Positions 26,202-34,537 are shown, numbered from the stretch's first letter. The stretch: DNA of 36,923 nucleotides from Bradyrhizobium sp. CCH5-F6 (GCF_001556045.1 NZ_LSIC01000020.1:1-36923), one strand, 5' to 3'. Notes: generated by a model from the letters alone, not told the origin. Program-made: numbers and translations.

Positions 26202-27089
26202 TCACTTCCCCTCCCGCTGCTTCATGCGCGGATCGAGAGCGTCGCGGGCGGCGTCGCCGATCAGGTTGATGCTGAGGATGGCGATCGAGAGCAGCAGGCC
26301 GGGCCAGAAGATCAGCGACGGCTTGATCTGGAAGTACTGGCGGCCCTCGGCCATGATGTTGCCCCAGGTCGGCGTCTCCGGCGAGATGCCGGCGCCGAGG
26401 AAGGAGAGGATGGCCTCGGTGAGGATGGCGCTCGCGCAGATATAGGTGCCCTGGACGATCAGCGGCGCGATCGTGTTCGGCATCAGATGGCGCCACATGA
26501 TCTTCGGCAGGCTCGAGCCGACCGAGATCGCCGCTTCGACGTAAGGCTCCTCGCGCGCCGACAGCACGACCGAGCGCACCAGGCGCGCCACGCGCGGGAT
26601 CTCCGGAATCGTGATCGCGATCAGCACGGTCCAGAGGCTGGCGCCGGACAGCGAGACCACGGCGATCGCCAGCAGGATGCTCGGCATTGCCATCAGGCCG
26701 TCCATGACGCGCATCAGCACGGCATCGATCAGCTTGAAGAAACCGGACACGAGACCGATCGCGAGCCCGATGGCGATCGACAGCATCGCCGCACCGATGC
26801 CGATCAGAAGCGAGATGCGGCCGCCATAGATCACACGCGACAACACATCGCGGCCGTAAGCGTCGGTACCGAGCAGGTACTGTGCCGAGGAGGGCTTCAA
26901 CCGCTGCGACGGCGCCAGTTGGATCGGATCATACGGCGCGATCAGCGGCGCGAGGATCGAGACCAGCACGACCAGCGTGAGCAGGACCGTCGCCGTGGCG
27001 ATGATGGGCGTCGAGGTGAGGAATCCGAATCGCGGCCGCAGCGGCGAGGTGATCGGAATGGACGACTGGGGAAGGGTATCGACCGACAT
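26202..27089 (-). CDS. Oligopeptide/dipeptide ABC importer permease, DppC type
   Basis: The 295-residue inner-membrane protein begins with a cytoplasmic segment and one helix (about 30-50). It then has the DppC landmarks LIAPYDPIQ, LLGTDAYGRDVLSRVIYGGRISL and the ATPase-contact EAA loop (YVEAAISVGSSLPKIMWRHLMPN). The C-terminal helix carries LSINLIGDAARDALDPRMK. It pairs with the DppB-type permease 18 bases upstream to form the channel. Confidence 0.95.
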   Translation of the reverse strand: MSVDTLPQSSIPITSPLRPRFGFLTSTPIIATATVLLTLVVLVSILAPLIAPYDPIQLAPSQRLKPSSAQYLLGTDAYGRDVLSRVIYGGRISLLIGIGAAMLSIAIGLAIGLVSGFFKLIDAVLMRVMDGLMAMPSILLAIAVVSLSGASLWTVLIAITIPEIPRVARLVRSVVLSAREEPYVEAAISVGSSLPKIMWRHLMPNTIAPLIVQGTYICASAILTEAILSFLGAGISPETPTWGNIMAEGRQYFQIKPSLIFWPGLLLSIAILSINLIGDAARDALDPRMKQREGK

Positions 27090-27107
27090 TTGTGTTGTTA
27101 TCCTTGC

Positions 27108-28049
27108 TCAGTACCGGATCCGGGGGTCGAGCAGTGTGTAGGCGACGTCGATGAGGAGATTGACGACGACATAGATCAGCGACGTCAGCAGGATCATCGC
27201 CTGGATCACCGGATAGTCGCGTGCCAGCACCGCATCCACGGTGAGGCGGCCGATGCCGGGAATGTTGAACACGCTTTCGGTGACGACGACGCCGGAGATC
27301 AACAGCGCAAAGCCGGTGCCGATCACGGTGATCACGGGTACCGCGGCGTTGCGCAGCGCATGGCGCATCATTACGGCGACCTCGTTGATGCCTTTGGCGC
27401 GCGCGGTACGGACGTAGTCTTCGCCGAGCACGTCGAGCATCGCTGCACGCGTCATGCGCGCGATCAGCGCGATATAGATGAAGGACAGGGCGCAGGTCGG
27501 CAGGATGATGCGTTCGAAGAACGGCCCAAAGCCGTTGAAGATGCTGCGGAAGCCCTGCACCGGCACCCAGCGCAGTTCGATCGCAAAGACCTGGATCAGC
27601 ACATAGCCGACCACGAATACCGGCACGGAGAAGCCAAGCACCGACAGGCCCATCACGAAGCGGTCGATCCAGGTGCCGTGCTTCCATGCGGCGAGCACGC
27701 CCAGAGGGACTGCGACAATGACGGCGAGGATGATGGTGGACAGTGCGATCGAGATCGAAGGCTCGACGCGCTGGCTGATCATTTTCATCACCGGCAGATT
27801 GGAAATCAGCGAGGTCCCGAGGTCGCCGTGCAGCAGCTTGTTCACCCAGGTGATGAACTGCACGATCAGCGGCTCGTTGAGGCCGAGCGAGGTGCGGATG
27901 CGCTCGAGCCGTTCCGGCGTCGCGTTGTCGCCGGCGAGAATCGCGGCGGGATCGCCGGGCGTCAGCCGCAGAAGCAGGAACACGAACAGCGCCACGACGC
28001 CCATCACGGGCACCGCGGCCAGAACGCGGCGAACAAGATAACCCAGCAT
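27108..28049 (-). CDS. Oligopeptide/dipeptide ABC importer permease, DppB type
   Basis: The 313-residue inner-membrane protein has six predicted helices and the DppB pattern: MLGYLVRRVLAAVPVMGVVALFVFLLLRLTPGDPA at the N-terminus, SLGLNEPLIVQF, the EAA-type loop (YVRTARAKGINEVAVMMRHALRN) and the end DVAYTLLDPRIRY. It is first in the permease-ATPase block, 177 bases downstream of the DadA-like gene. A perfect 16-base palindrome lies just upstream. Confidence 0.95.
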   Translation of the reverse strand: MLGYLVRRVLAAVPVMGVVALFVFLLLRLTPGDPAAILAGDNATPERLERIRTSLGLNEPLIVQFITWVNKLLHGDLGTSLISNLPVMKMISQRVEPSISIALSTIILAVIVAVPLGVLAAWKHGTWIDRFVMGLSVLGFSVPVFVVGYVLIQVFAIELRWVPVQGFRSIFNGFGPFFERIILPTCALSFIYIALIARMTRAAMLDVLGEDYVRTARAKGINEVAVMMRHALRNAAVPVITVIGTGFALLISGVVVTESVFNIPGIGRLTVDAVLARDYPVIQAMILLTSLIYVVVNLLIDVAYTLLDPRIRY

Positions 28050-28076
28050 ACACTTATCTCCGGCTACGGAACGTGT

Positions 28077-28092
28077 GGAGCCTCGAGGCTCC
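28077..28092. promoter_or_regulatory. Perfect 16-bp palindrome upstream of the permease operon
   Basis: GGAGCCTCGAGGCTCC lies 27 bases before the DppB-type start, between it and the DadA-like gene. As an operator it would block or position transcription of the permease operon; in RNA it would form a short tight hairpin over the leader. No T-run follows on either strand, so it is not an obvious terminator. Confidence 0.45.
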
Positions 28093-28226
28093 CATGAACT
28101 CTGTCGTCTCTATCATGCCTGTCACTTGGGCTGGAAAGCCCGCCCGGAGACGCCATGCTCTTAGGGCAAATTGTGTGCCAAGGGCTGCGCCGTAGCAAGA
28201 GGCCGGCATGTTCCGGCGTCCACCAC

Positions 28227-29528
28227 TCATGATGCATGTCGCAGTTCACGTTCAACCCCAAGTGAAGGTGACGTTGGTGGAGCGTTGAGGCCGCGCCAGC
28301 CGTCGATGGTCTGGGCAATCATCTGCGCCGTCGCCGCCGACAGAGTCCAGCCGAGATGGCCGTGGCCGGTGTTGAAGAACACGCCCGGTATCCACCCTGC
28401 GCGCACGACCGGCATCATGTTCGGCATCATCGGGCGCAGCCCGGCCCACGGCACGACGCGCGACGTTTCGACGGCGGGGAAGTTGTTGCGCACCCAGTCG
28501 ATCAGCGGCTGCACGCGGTCGGCGCGGATGTCGCGATTGAAGTCGTTGAATTCGGCGGTGCCGGCGATACGAAAACGATCGGCGCCGAGCCGGCTGGTGA
28601 CGATCTTGGCGGCCTCGTCGAGCAGGCTCACCGTCGGGGTGGCGTTGCGGCTATCGGCGGTGTCGAGTTGCACGGTGATCGAGTAGCCCTTCACCGGGTA
28701 CACGTTGACGCGCTCGTCGAGCAGGGCGGCGAAGTGACGGCTCGCAACGCCCGCGCAGACCACGACGCCGTCGGCGTTCAGTGCGCCGCGCGCGGCCGCG
28801 ACCGTATCGCCCGCGGCCAGATCGGCCCAGCCGATGACGAAGCCGCTGCCGGCACGTGCGATCGAATCGATATTGGCCTCGTGGATGAAGGTCGCGCCAC
28901 GCCGCTTGCAGGCTTCCGCCAGCCCGCGGGTAAACTTGTGGATATCGCCGGTCGCATCCGACGGCGTGTAGAAGCCGCCATAATAGTCCTTGCGCAATGT
29001 CGGCTCGATCGCGCGAATTTCCTCTGACGTCACCGGGCGGCGGTCGAGGCCGCCTTCCTGCAGCAGCGCGTTGACGCGCAGGCCGGATTCGAAGCCGGCT
29101 TTGTCACGATAGATGTGGAGGATGCCGCGGCGTTCGAGATCGAAGTCGATCCCTTCGCGCGCCGCGATGTCGAACAGATACCTGCGCGCTTCGATCGCGA
29201 GCCGCGTGGTCTCGATGGTGTTGGCGCGGTAGTTGCCGATGTTGGCGACGAACTCGCTCATCCACGAATATTTGTGCCAGTTCGGCCGCGGGTTCATCAG
29301 CAGCGGCGCGTCGCGCCGAAACATCCAGCGCAAGCCCTTCAGGATGGTCGCCGTGCTGTTCCACACTTCGGCGTTCGATGCAGAGAGCTGCCCGCCATTG
29401 GCGAAGGACGTCTCCATCGCGGCGTAGCGGTGCTTGTCGAGCACCGTCACCTCAAAGCCGCGTTCGAGCAGGGCATAGGCGGTCGTGACGCCGGTGATGC
29501 CGGCGCCGATGATGGCGATATGGGTCAT
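28227..29528 (-). CDS. DadA-like FAD-dependent D-amino acid dehydrogenase / amine oxidoreductase
   Basis: The 433-residue product has the FAD-binding motif GAGITG at 8-13, then DKHRYAAMETSFANGGQLSASNAEVW. This and the late GLRPMMPNMMPVV and NTGHGHLGWTLSAATAQMIA are characteristic of the small subunit of D-amino acid dehydrogenase. Such enzymes pass electrons from D-amino acids (or, in relatives, glycine or proline derivatives) to the respiratory chain or oxygen. A tandem glycine riboswitch lies in its leader, so glycine controls this gene and may be a substrate, product or signal. No alanine racemase is adjacent, unlike the classic dadAX operon. GGGAG is 14 bases before the ATG, rather far. 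Confidence 0.88.
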   Translation of the reverse strand: MTHIAIIGAGITGVTTAYALLERGFEVTVLDKHRYAAMETSFANGGQLSASNAEVWNSTATILKGLRWMFRRDAPLLMNPRPNWHKYSWMSEFVANIGNYRANTIETTRLAIEARRYLFDIAAREGIDFDLERRGILHIYRDKAGFESGLRVNALLQEGGLDRRPVTSEEIRAIEPTLRKDYYGGFYTPSDATGDIHKFTRGLAEACKRRGATFIHEANIDSIARAGSGFVIGWADLAAGDTVAAARGALNADGVVVCAGVASRHFAALLDERVNVYPVKGYSITVQLDTADSRNATPTVSLLDEAAKIVTSRLGADRFRIAGTAEFNDFNRDIRADRVQPLIDWVRNNFPAVETSRVVPWAGLRPMMPNMMPVVRAGWIPGVFFNTGHGHLGWTLSAATAQMIAQTIDGWRGLNAPPTSPSLGVERELRHAS

Positions 29529-29565
29529 GATTAGGTTCGGGGCTCCCGTGTTTAGAGTCGGCTAA

Positions 29566-29590
29566 CCGCCGGCCATACGGCCGTTGGCGG
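29566..29590 (-). terminator. Hairpin in the expression platform of the glycine riboswitch
   Basis: On the minus strand CCGCC, AAC, GGCC, GTAT, GGCC, GGCGG folds as a strong GC stem directly after the second aptamer. It is followed by TTAGCC rather than a T-run. It could act as a weak or Rho-assisted terminator, or as a structure that controls access to the ribosome site at 29543-29547. Confidence 0.4.
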
Positions 29591-29805
29591 CGCCCCATCT
29601 GTCACGGTTACCTGAGAGCTTGACCCGCTGCGGACATTGCAACGGACTATCCCCTTCGGTGGACGTCACGATTGCCTGAAATCGCGCCATCTCTCTCCAG
29701 ATCGTCCTGACGAAACGGTCCTTTTGCCTGAGAGTTTCCGGGGCGGTTGCTCCGTCGGCGCCGCAACGAAAGCTGAAAGCCTTCGCCGCGATCTCTCCCG
29801 CATCA
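29591..29805 (-). ncRNA. Tandem glycine riboswitch (gcvT motif) upstream of the DadA-like gene
   Basis: The minus strand carries both aptamers of a glycine riboswitch. Aptamer 1 runs GCGGGAGAGATCGC, GGCGCCGACGGAGCAACC, CCGGAAACTCTCAGGCAAAAGGACCG. After a short linker, aptamer 2 runs TCTGGAGAGAGATGG, CACCGAAGGGGATAG, GCTCTCAGGTAACCGTGACAGATGGGG. The paired GGAGAG/CTCTC stems, the GCCGAAGG-like and CAGGNAA cores and the tandem layout are diagnostic of the class. It starts about 100 bases after the M20 stop and ends about 60 bases before the DadA-like ATG. Whether glycine turns the gene on or off cannot be read from sequence alone. In most bacteria this riboswitch activates glycine-cleavage genes or controls transporters. 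Confidence 0.93.
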
Positions 29806-29904
29806 TCGCGTGGACGGCGGAGCAGTACGATACGCCTCATTTTTAGACAAGGCTAAATTTCGACCGCGACTGCCGACCTATTGTGCAGTGCAAATTCGAT
29901 TCAA

Positions 29905-31035
29905 TTACTCCAGAGTCGCCAGCAGGCCTGCCATCAAACGACCGCGCTCGACCAAGCTGTCGACTTCGATGAACTCCTCCAGCGTGTGGCCGTTGCCGCC
30001 ACGCACGCCCAGGCCGTCGAGTGTCGGGATACCCATCGCACCCGTGAAGTTGCCGTCGGAGCCGCCGCCCGAGCTCGCATGCGGCAGCTCGGCCCCGAGC
30101 GATTTGGCGATGTCCCGCGCCTTTTCATAGAGCGCCATGGTGCCGGCATCCGGCTCCCAAACCGGACGCGTCACGCCGCGCGTCACCTTGAAGGTGACGT
30201 CGTTGTTGGTGCCCGACAGCGCCAGCATGCGCTCGACGCCGCGGTCGAGATCGGCCTGGCGTTTGGCCATGGAGAGGGCTTCGCCCGTGGCCGTCGTGGC
30301 AACGCAATTGACCCATTGTCCGCCGTGGACGACGCCGACCGAGAAGGTGCAGTCCTCCGTCGTCATCGCATCGATTGCGAGAATCTGCCGCGCCATCTCG
30401 CGGATCGCCGACCGTCCTGCCGACAGCGTCGCTCCGGCGTGGCTCGGCCGGCCGGTCGCCTCGAGATTGAAGCGCGCGATGGCGTAACGTCCGGTGGTGA
30501 CACCGTTGTCGGCGCGGCCGGGCTCGGGCACCAGCACGTATTTATTGCGTGCGGCCTCCGCCTCGATGATGTCTCGCGTAGAGGGCGTGCCGACTTCCTC
30601 ATCTGGCGTGAACAGCACCGTGATCGGCAGCGGCGTAGTGAATGACGCGTGAGCAAGTTGCCGGATCGCTTCCAAAGAGAGGTAATTGCCGCCCTTCATG
30701 TCGTAAATGCCGGGGCCGTAGCATCGGTTGCCCTCGCGCCGCCATTTCAGCTTCTCGATGGTGCCGACCGGATGAACGGTATCCATGTGTCCGGCGATCA
30801 GGATGCCCGGCTCGCCTTGCTTCGGATGGGGAAAGCGCGCGCGGATGACGCCGCCAAAGCCCTGGCGGCCGGCGATGCGTTCGATCGTCGCACCCATGAT
30901 CGCCATGTCCCGCGCTGCGATATCGAGCATGCGGTCCACGGCGCCGGCGTCCCAGGTCGGGCTTTCGCATTCGACCCAGCCGCGCAGGCCCTCGAGCATC
31001 GCCTCGGAATCAAAGGGAAGATTGGCAGGATTCAT
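29905..31035 (-). CDS. M20 family metallopeptidase, glutamate carboxypeptidase (CPG2) type
   Basis: The 376-residue product matches M20A carboxypeptidases such as CPG2, with AGHMDTVHP, YDMKGGNY, TPDEEVGTPS, PEPGRADNG and a late GGGSDGNFTGAMGIPTLDGLG. The di-zinc ligands (His, Asp, Glu-Glu) are in place. CPG2 itself removes C-terminal glutamate from folates and peptides and is exported; this protein shows no signal peptide and is probably cytoplasmic. The chosen ATG begins the conserved part; upstream in-frame sequence to 31218 lies in the divergent promoter region. It is first in the minus-strand island, divergent from the binding-protein gene. Confidence 0.92.
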   Translation of the reverse strand: MNPANLPFDSEAMLEGLRGWVECESPTWDAGAVDRMLDIAARDMAIMGATIERIAGRQGFGGVIRARFPHPKQGEPGILIAGHMDTVHPVGTIEKLKWRREGNRCYGPGIYDMKGGNYLSLEAIRQLAHASFTTPLPITVLFTPDEEVGTPSTRDIIEAEAARNKYVLVPEPGRADNGVTTGRYAIARFNLEATGRPSHAGATLSAGRSAIREMARQILAIDAMTTEDCTFSVGVVHGGQWVNCVATTATGEALSMAKRQADLDRGVERMLALSGTNNDVTFKVTRGVTRPVWEPDAGTMALYEKARDIAKSLGAELPHASSGGGSDGNFTGAMGIPTLDGLGVRGGNGHTLEEFIEVDSLVERGRLMAGLLATLE

Positions 31036-31219
31036 CTCAATGTCTCTCAAACTTCGAAAGATGGAACGCGCATTGCATTGGCGCGGGGCAGGACGAGCGG
31101 AGGGTGTTGTAGAGCCAAACCGATCTTTGTGGAGCCCGTGCGTACGCCGCGAGGGCTTGCAACGAAACCGGATTGACGTGCTCGGCACTGTCTGCAAGTC
31201 TCGAAAAGATAAAGGCATT

Positions 31220-31256
31220 GCATGAGGTTAGTTCGCCCAACGAACGAACCACATGC
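31220..31256. promoter_or_regulatory. 37-base interrupted palindrome upstream of the binding-protein gene
   Basis: GCATGAGGTTAGTTCG, five bases (CCCAA), then CGAACGAACCACATGC form a 16-bp inverted repeat with only two mismatches. It lies 48 bases before the substrate-binding-protein ATG in the 269-base divergent gap. It may be an operator for a dimeric regulator shared by the divergent genes, or a stabilising leader hairpin. No regulator gene is present nearby. Confidence 0.55.
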
Positions 31257-31304
31257 TCAACCAATAACCTGCCTTTGAACAGTTTCACGTCAGGAGAACT
31301 TTCT

Positions 31305-32912
31305 ATGTTCCACTTCATGCGCCGGGGGCCTCGCGCGTTCGCCTCCAAACTTGCGCTGTCGGTCGTCGCGCTTTCCACGGCGATGGCCTCGCCGGTGCTT
31401 GCCGCCGGCAAGACCATCACGGCGGTGATGCATTCGGATCTGCGCATCATCGATCCGATTTTCACCACGGCCTACATCACGCGCGACCATGGCTACATGG
31501 TCTACGACACGCTGGTGGCCCCGGACTCGACCTTCAAGATCCAGCCGCAGATGGCGGACTGGAAGATCTCCGACGACAAGCTCACCTACACCTTCACGCT
31601 GCGTGACGGCCTGAAGTGGCATGACGGCGCGCCGGTGACGGCGGAAGACTGCGTCGCCTCGCTGAAGCGCTGGGCCGCCGTCGACGGCATGGGCCAGAAG
31701 CTCATGGACTTCACCGCGAGCATCGAGGCGACCGACGCCAAGACGATCACGCTGAAGCTGAAGGAGCCCTACGGCCTGGTGCTCGATTCTATCGGCAAGC
31801 CGTCCTCGCGCGTTGCCTTCATGATGCCCAAGCGCCTCGCCGAGACGCCGCCGGACAAGCAGATCCCCGAGCAGATCGGTTCGGGTCCCTTCAAGTTCGT
31901 GCAGGGCGAATTCCAGCCCGGCGTGAAGGCGGTCTACGTCAAGAACACCGACTACGTGCCGCGCAAGGAGCCGGCGAGCTGGACCTCCGGCGGCAAGGTG
32001 GTGAAGGTCGACCGCGTCGAGTGGATCACCATGCCGGACTCGCAGACCGCAGTGAACGCGCTGCAGTCGGGCGACATCGACTTCATGGAGAATCTGCCGT
32101 TCGACATGCTGCCGGTGCTGGAAGCGAACAAGGAGCTCACGCTCGAGGTCTCCAACAAGTTCGGTTTCCAGACCCTCGGCCGGATGAACTTCCTGCATCC
32201 GCCCTTCGACAACGTGAAGGTCCGGCGAGCTGCGTTCCTGGCCATGAACCAGAAGGACGTTCTCGACGCGCTGGTCGGCAATCCCAAATACCAGAAGATC
32301 TGCGGCGCGTTCTTCGTGTGCGGTACGCCGCTCGAGACTGACGTCGGCGCCGAAACCCTCATCAAGGGCAATGGCATGGCGGAAGCCAAGAAGGCGCTCG
32401 CCGAGTCCGGTTATGACGGCACGCCGATCGTGATCATGGCGCCCGGCGACGTCACGACATTGAAGGCGCAGCCGATCGTTGCGGCCCAGCTGCTGCGCGA
32501 GGCCGGCTTCAAGGTCGACCTGCAAGCGACCGATTGGCAGACCGTGGTGAGCCGCCGCGCCAGCCAGAAGCCGCCGAAGGAGGGTGGCTGGAACATGTTC
32601 TTCACCAACTGGGTCGCTGCCGACGTGGCCAATCCGATCGCCAATCTGTCGATCAGCGGCTTGGGCAAGAAGGGCTGGTTCGGCTGGGCGGAAGACGCCA
32701 AGATCGAGCAGCTCAAGGACGCTTTCGTCCGCGCGTCCTCGCTCGACGAGCAGAAGAAGATCGCCGCCGAGATCCAGAAGCAGGCCTATGAGCAGGTGAT
32801 CTACATTCCGCTGGGTCAGTATCTGTTGCCGAGCGGCTGGCGCAAATCGCTCACCGGCCTGCTCGACGGTCCGGCGACGCCGCTGTTCTGGAACGTCAGC
32901 AAGTCGGATTAG
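31305..32912 (+). CDS. Periplasmic peptide-binding protein of the ABC importer (SBP family 5, DppA/OppA type)
   Basis: The 535-residue protein has a Sec signal peptide (MFHFMRRGPRAFASKLALSVVALSTAMASPVLAAGKT, probable cut after VLA). The mature part matches family 5 binding proteins: LVAPDSTFKIQPQMADWKIS, the signature FTLRDGLKWHDGAPVTAEDCVASLKRW, IGSGPFKFV and NPKYQKICGAFFVCG. It captures peptides or other amine compounds in the periplasm for the DppB/C permeases and fused ATPase encoded on the other strand about 3.3 kb away. AGGAGA (31292-31297) is 7 bases before the chosen ATG. A strong terminator follows the gene, so it is a single-gene transcript, as is common for highly expressed binding proteins. 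Confidence 0.94.
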   Translation: MFHFMRRGPRAFASKLALSVVALSTAMASPVLAAGKTITAVMHSDLRIIDPIFTTAYITRDHGYMVYDTLVAPDSTFKIQPQMADWKISDDKLTYTFTLRDGLKWHDGAPVTAEDCVASLKRWAAVDGMGQKLMDFTASIEATDAKTITLKLKEPYGLVLDSIGKPSSRVAFMMPKRLAETPPDKQIPEQIGSGPFKFVQGEFQPGVKAVYVKNTDYVPRKEPASWTSGGKVVKVDRVEWITMPDSQTAVNALQSGDIDFMENLPFDMLPVLEANKELTLEVSNKFGFQTLGRMNFLHPPFDNVKVRRAAFLAMNQKDVLDALVGNPKYQKICGAFFVCGTPLETDVGAETLIKGNGMAEAKKALAESGYDGTPIVIMAPGDVTTLKAQPIVAAQLLREAGFKVDLQATDWQTVVSRRASQKPPKEGGWNMFFTNWVAADVANPIANLSISGLGKKGWFGWAEDAKIEQLKDAFVRASSLDEQKKIAAEIQKQAYEQVIYIPLGQYLLPSGWRKSLTGLLDGPATPLFWNVSKSD

Positions 32913-32938
32913 GCCGCTCGCCTGCATCTGAAAATTGA

Positions 32939-32976
32939 ACGGCGCCGCGAGTCAGATCGCGGCGCCGTTTTCTTTT
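32939..32976 (+). terminator. Rho-independent terminator of the binding-protein gene
   Basis: ACGGCGCCGCGA, loop GTCAGA, TCGCGGCGCCGT form a perfect 12-bp stem followed by TTTCTTTT. It is 26 bases after the stop codon and is the clearest intrinsic terminator in the window. Confidence 0.92.
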
Positions 32977-33092
32977 GAATGATGGCTCGGATAGTCCCGA
33001 GCGCGATGAGATTACGGTGAGGGATCGCGCTTTAGGCTGGTGGCGAGCATGATCTTCTCGGAAGACCGCCGCACACGCTTTCCGGATCGTGC

Positions 33093-33233
33093 CTAGCAGT
33101 GGCTGCCGCGCACTTGCTCCAACCCTTCGCTTGCGAACGGCGCCGTGAACGCAGCCTTCTCGGCGCGCGGCTCCGAACGTTCCGGGGTTTGCGGTCCCGG
33201 CTCGTGGCTGACTTCGCTGTGGTCCGGTTCCAT
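33093..33233 (-). CDS. Possible small acidic protein, 46 residues
   Basis: A short frame reads MEPDHSEVSHEPGPQTPERS and continues to GLEQVRGSHC. GAGAGG lies about 8 bases upstream of the ATG. It has no helix or signal and matches no family I know. It lies in the 374-base gap between the terminator and the efflux gene (32977-33286), which otherwise shows nothing I can support. Several overlapping frames exist, so this is only a candidate. Confidence 0.3.
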   Translation of the reverse strand: MEPDHSEVSHEPGPQTPERSEPRAEKAAFTAPFASEGLEQVRGSHC

Positions 33234-33286
33234 GTCGGCATCCTCTCGATTGCTGCAGTACAACATCAGCGATCGAGGGAAGTTCC

Positions 33287-34537
33287 TCACGCGATGGGGC
33301 GATGATGCGGCTTGAACAGCCGCCCTTTCTCAACCACCAGCACGATCGCGAGCGCCGCGAGCGTCGACAGGAAGAAGCCGACAGAGAACGGCAGCAGCGT
33401 GCCGTCGAAGCTCTGTCCGATCGCCATGCCGACGACGATCCCGATCAGCGTCGTGATCGAGCCGTAAAGCGAAGAGGCGGTGCCGGCGATGTGTCCCTGC
33501 GGCTCCATTGCGAGCGCAGTGAAGTTGGCGACCATCATGCCGAACGAGAACATCATCAGGGCCGAGAGCAGCATGAACAAGGCGAGCGGCAGCACGCCGA
33601 GGCTTTCCGCCAGCAGCATCACGCCGGCCACCGCGGTGTAGAGCGTCAGCGCCCCGTGCGAGATCACGCGCATGCCGAGCCGCCCGACCAGCCTCGCATT
33701 GAGGAAGCCGGCGATGGCGGTGCCGGCGGCGATCGCCGCGAAGGCGAGCGGGAAATAGTGACCGAGATGATAGATGCCGGTGAAGACCTGCTGGGCGCAG
33801 AAGACGTAGGCGAACAATGCGCCGATGACGCTGCCGGCCGCCGTCGCATAGCCGATGGTCTGTCGATTGGTCAGGGTCTGCCGGAAGGCCGAGAGTATGT
33901 CGGCGGGCGCCAGCGATCTGCGTTCGGACTCGGGAAGGGTCTCGGGCAGTCGCAACACGCACCATGCGAGCGCGAGCAGGCCATAGAGCATCAGCACCAC
34001 GAAGATGCCGCGCCACGCCGTGACCAGCAGCACCGCCTGCCCGAACGAGGGCGCGATCACGGGCACCGCGATGAACACCATCATGGCGAGCGACATCACG
34101 CTCGCCATGCGGCGGCCGACATAGCAGTCGCGCACGATCGAGGTCGCGATGACGCGCGTCGCCGCGGTGCCGAGCCCTTGCAGCGCACGCGCCAGCAGCA
34201 GCGTCTCGAACGAGGGCGCCGCGACCGCAAGCACGCTCGCCACGGCGTAGACCGCCATGCCGCCGAGCAGCACCGGCCGGCGGCCGAAGCGGTCCGACAG
34301 GGGGCCCATGACGAACTGGCCGACGCCGAATCCGATCAGGAAGGTCGACAGCACCAGCTGGAGATGGTTCTCGACGGGAATCTTGAAGGCCGCCCCGATA
34401 TTGGGCAGCGCCGGCAGCATCATGTCCATCGCCAGCGGATTGAGCGCCATGATCGCCGCGATCACGATGACGAACTCGGGAAAACCCATGGGACGGTGTC
34501 CGGCGGACACCCAATCGTCGGCATTGACGTCGGACAA
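33287..34537 (-). CDS. Drug-efflux MFS transporter, Bcr/CflA type
   Basis: The 416-residue inner-membrane protein has 12 predicted helices. It shows the drug:H+ antiporter landmarks GPLSDRFGRRPVLLGG (motif A in loop 2-3) and an arginine-rich RALQGLGTAATRVIATSIVRDCY motif near helix 4, with a Pro-rich helix 5 (FIAVPVIAPSFGQ). Bcr/CflA members export bicyclomycin, chloramphenicol or sulfonamides in other species; this substrate is unknown. No regulator is adjacent. Upstream, 34538-34892 contains no gene I can support. Confidence 0.92.
   Translation of the reverse strand: MSDVNADDWVSAGHRPMGFPEFVIVIAAIMALNPLAMDMMLPALPNIGAAFKIPVENHLQLVLSTFLIGFGVGQFVMGPLSDRFGRRPVLLGGMAVYAVASVLAVAAPSFETLLLARALQGLGTAATRVIATSIVRDCYVGRRMASVMSLAMMVFIAVPVIAPSFGQAVLLVTAWRGIFVVLMLYGLLALAWCVLRLPETLPESERRSLAPADILSAFRQTLTNRQTIGYATAAGSVIGALFAYVFCAQQVFTGIYHLGHYFPLAFAAIAAGTAIAGFLNARLVGRLGMRVISHGALTLYTAVAGVMLLAESLGVLPLALFMLLSALMMFSFGMMVANFTALAMEPQGHIAGTASSLYGSITTLIGIVVGMAIGQSFDGTLLPFSVGFFLSTLAALAIVLVVEKGRLFKPHHRPIA

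Noticed and set aside
26487..28097. A 536-codon plus-strand frame opposite the two permease genes
   Set aside because: The translation is His/Asp/Gln/Arg-rich, the usual complement of membrane-protein codons.
29562..29840. A 92-codon minus-strand frame between the M20 and DadA-like genes
   Set aside because: It coincides with the tandem glycine riboswitch, whose conserved bases explain the sequence.
31290..32927. A 545-codon minus-strand frame opposite the peptide-binding protein gene
   Set aside because: It is antisense to a gene with a signal peptide and family motifs. Its translation is rich in His, Arg and Asp with no recognisable domain.
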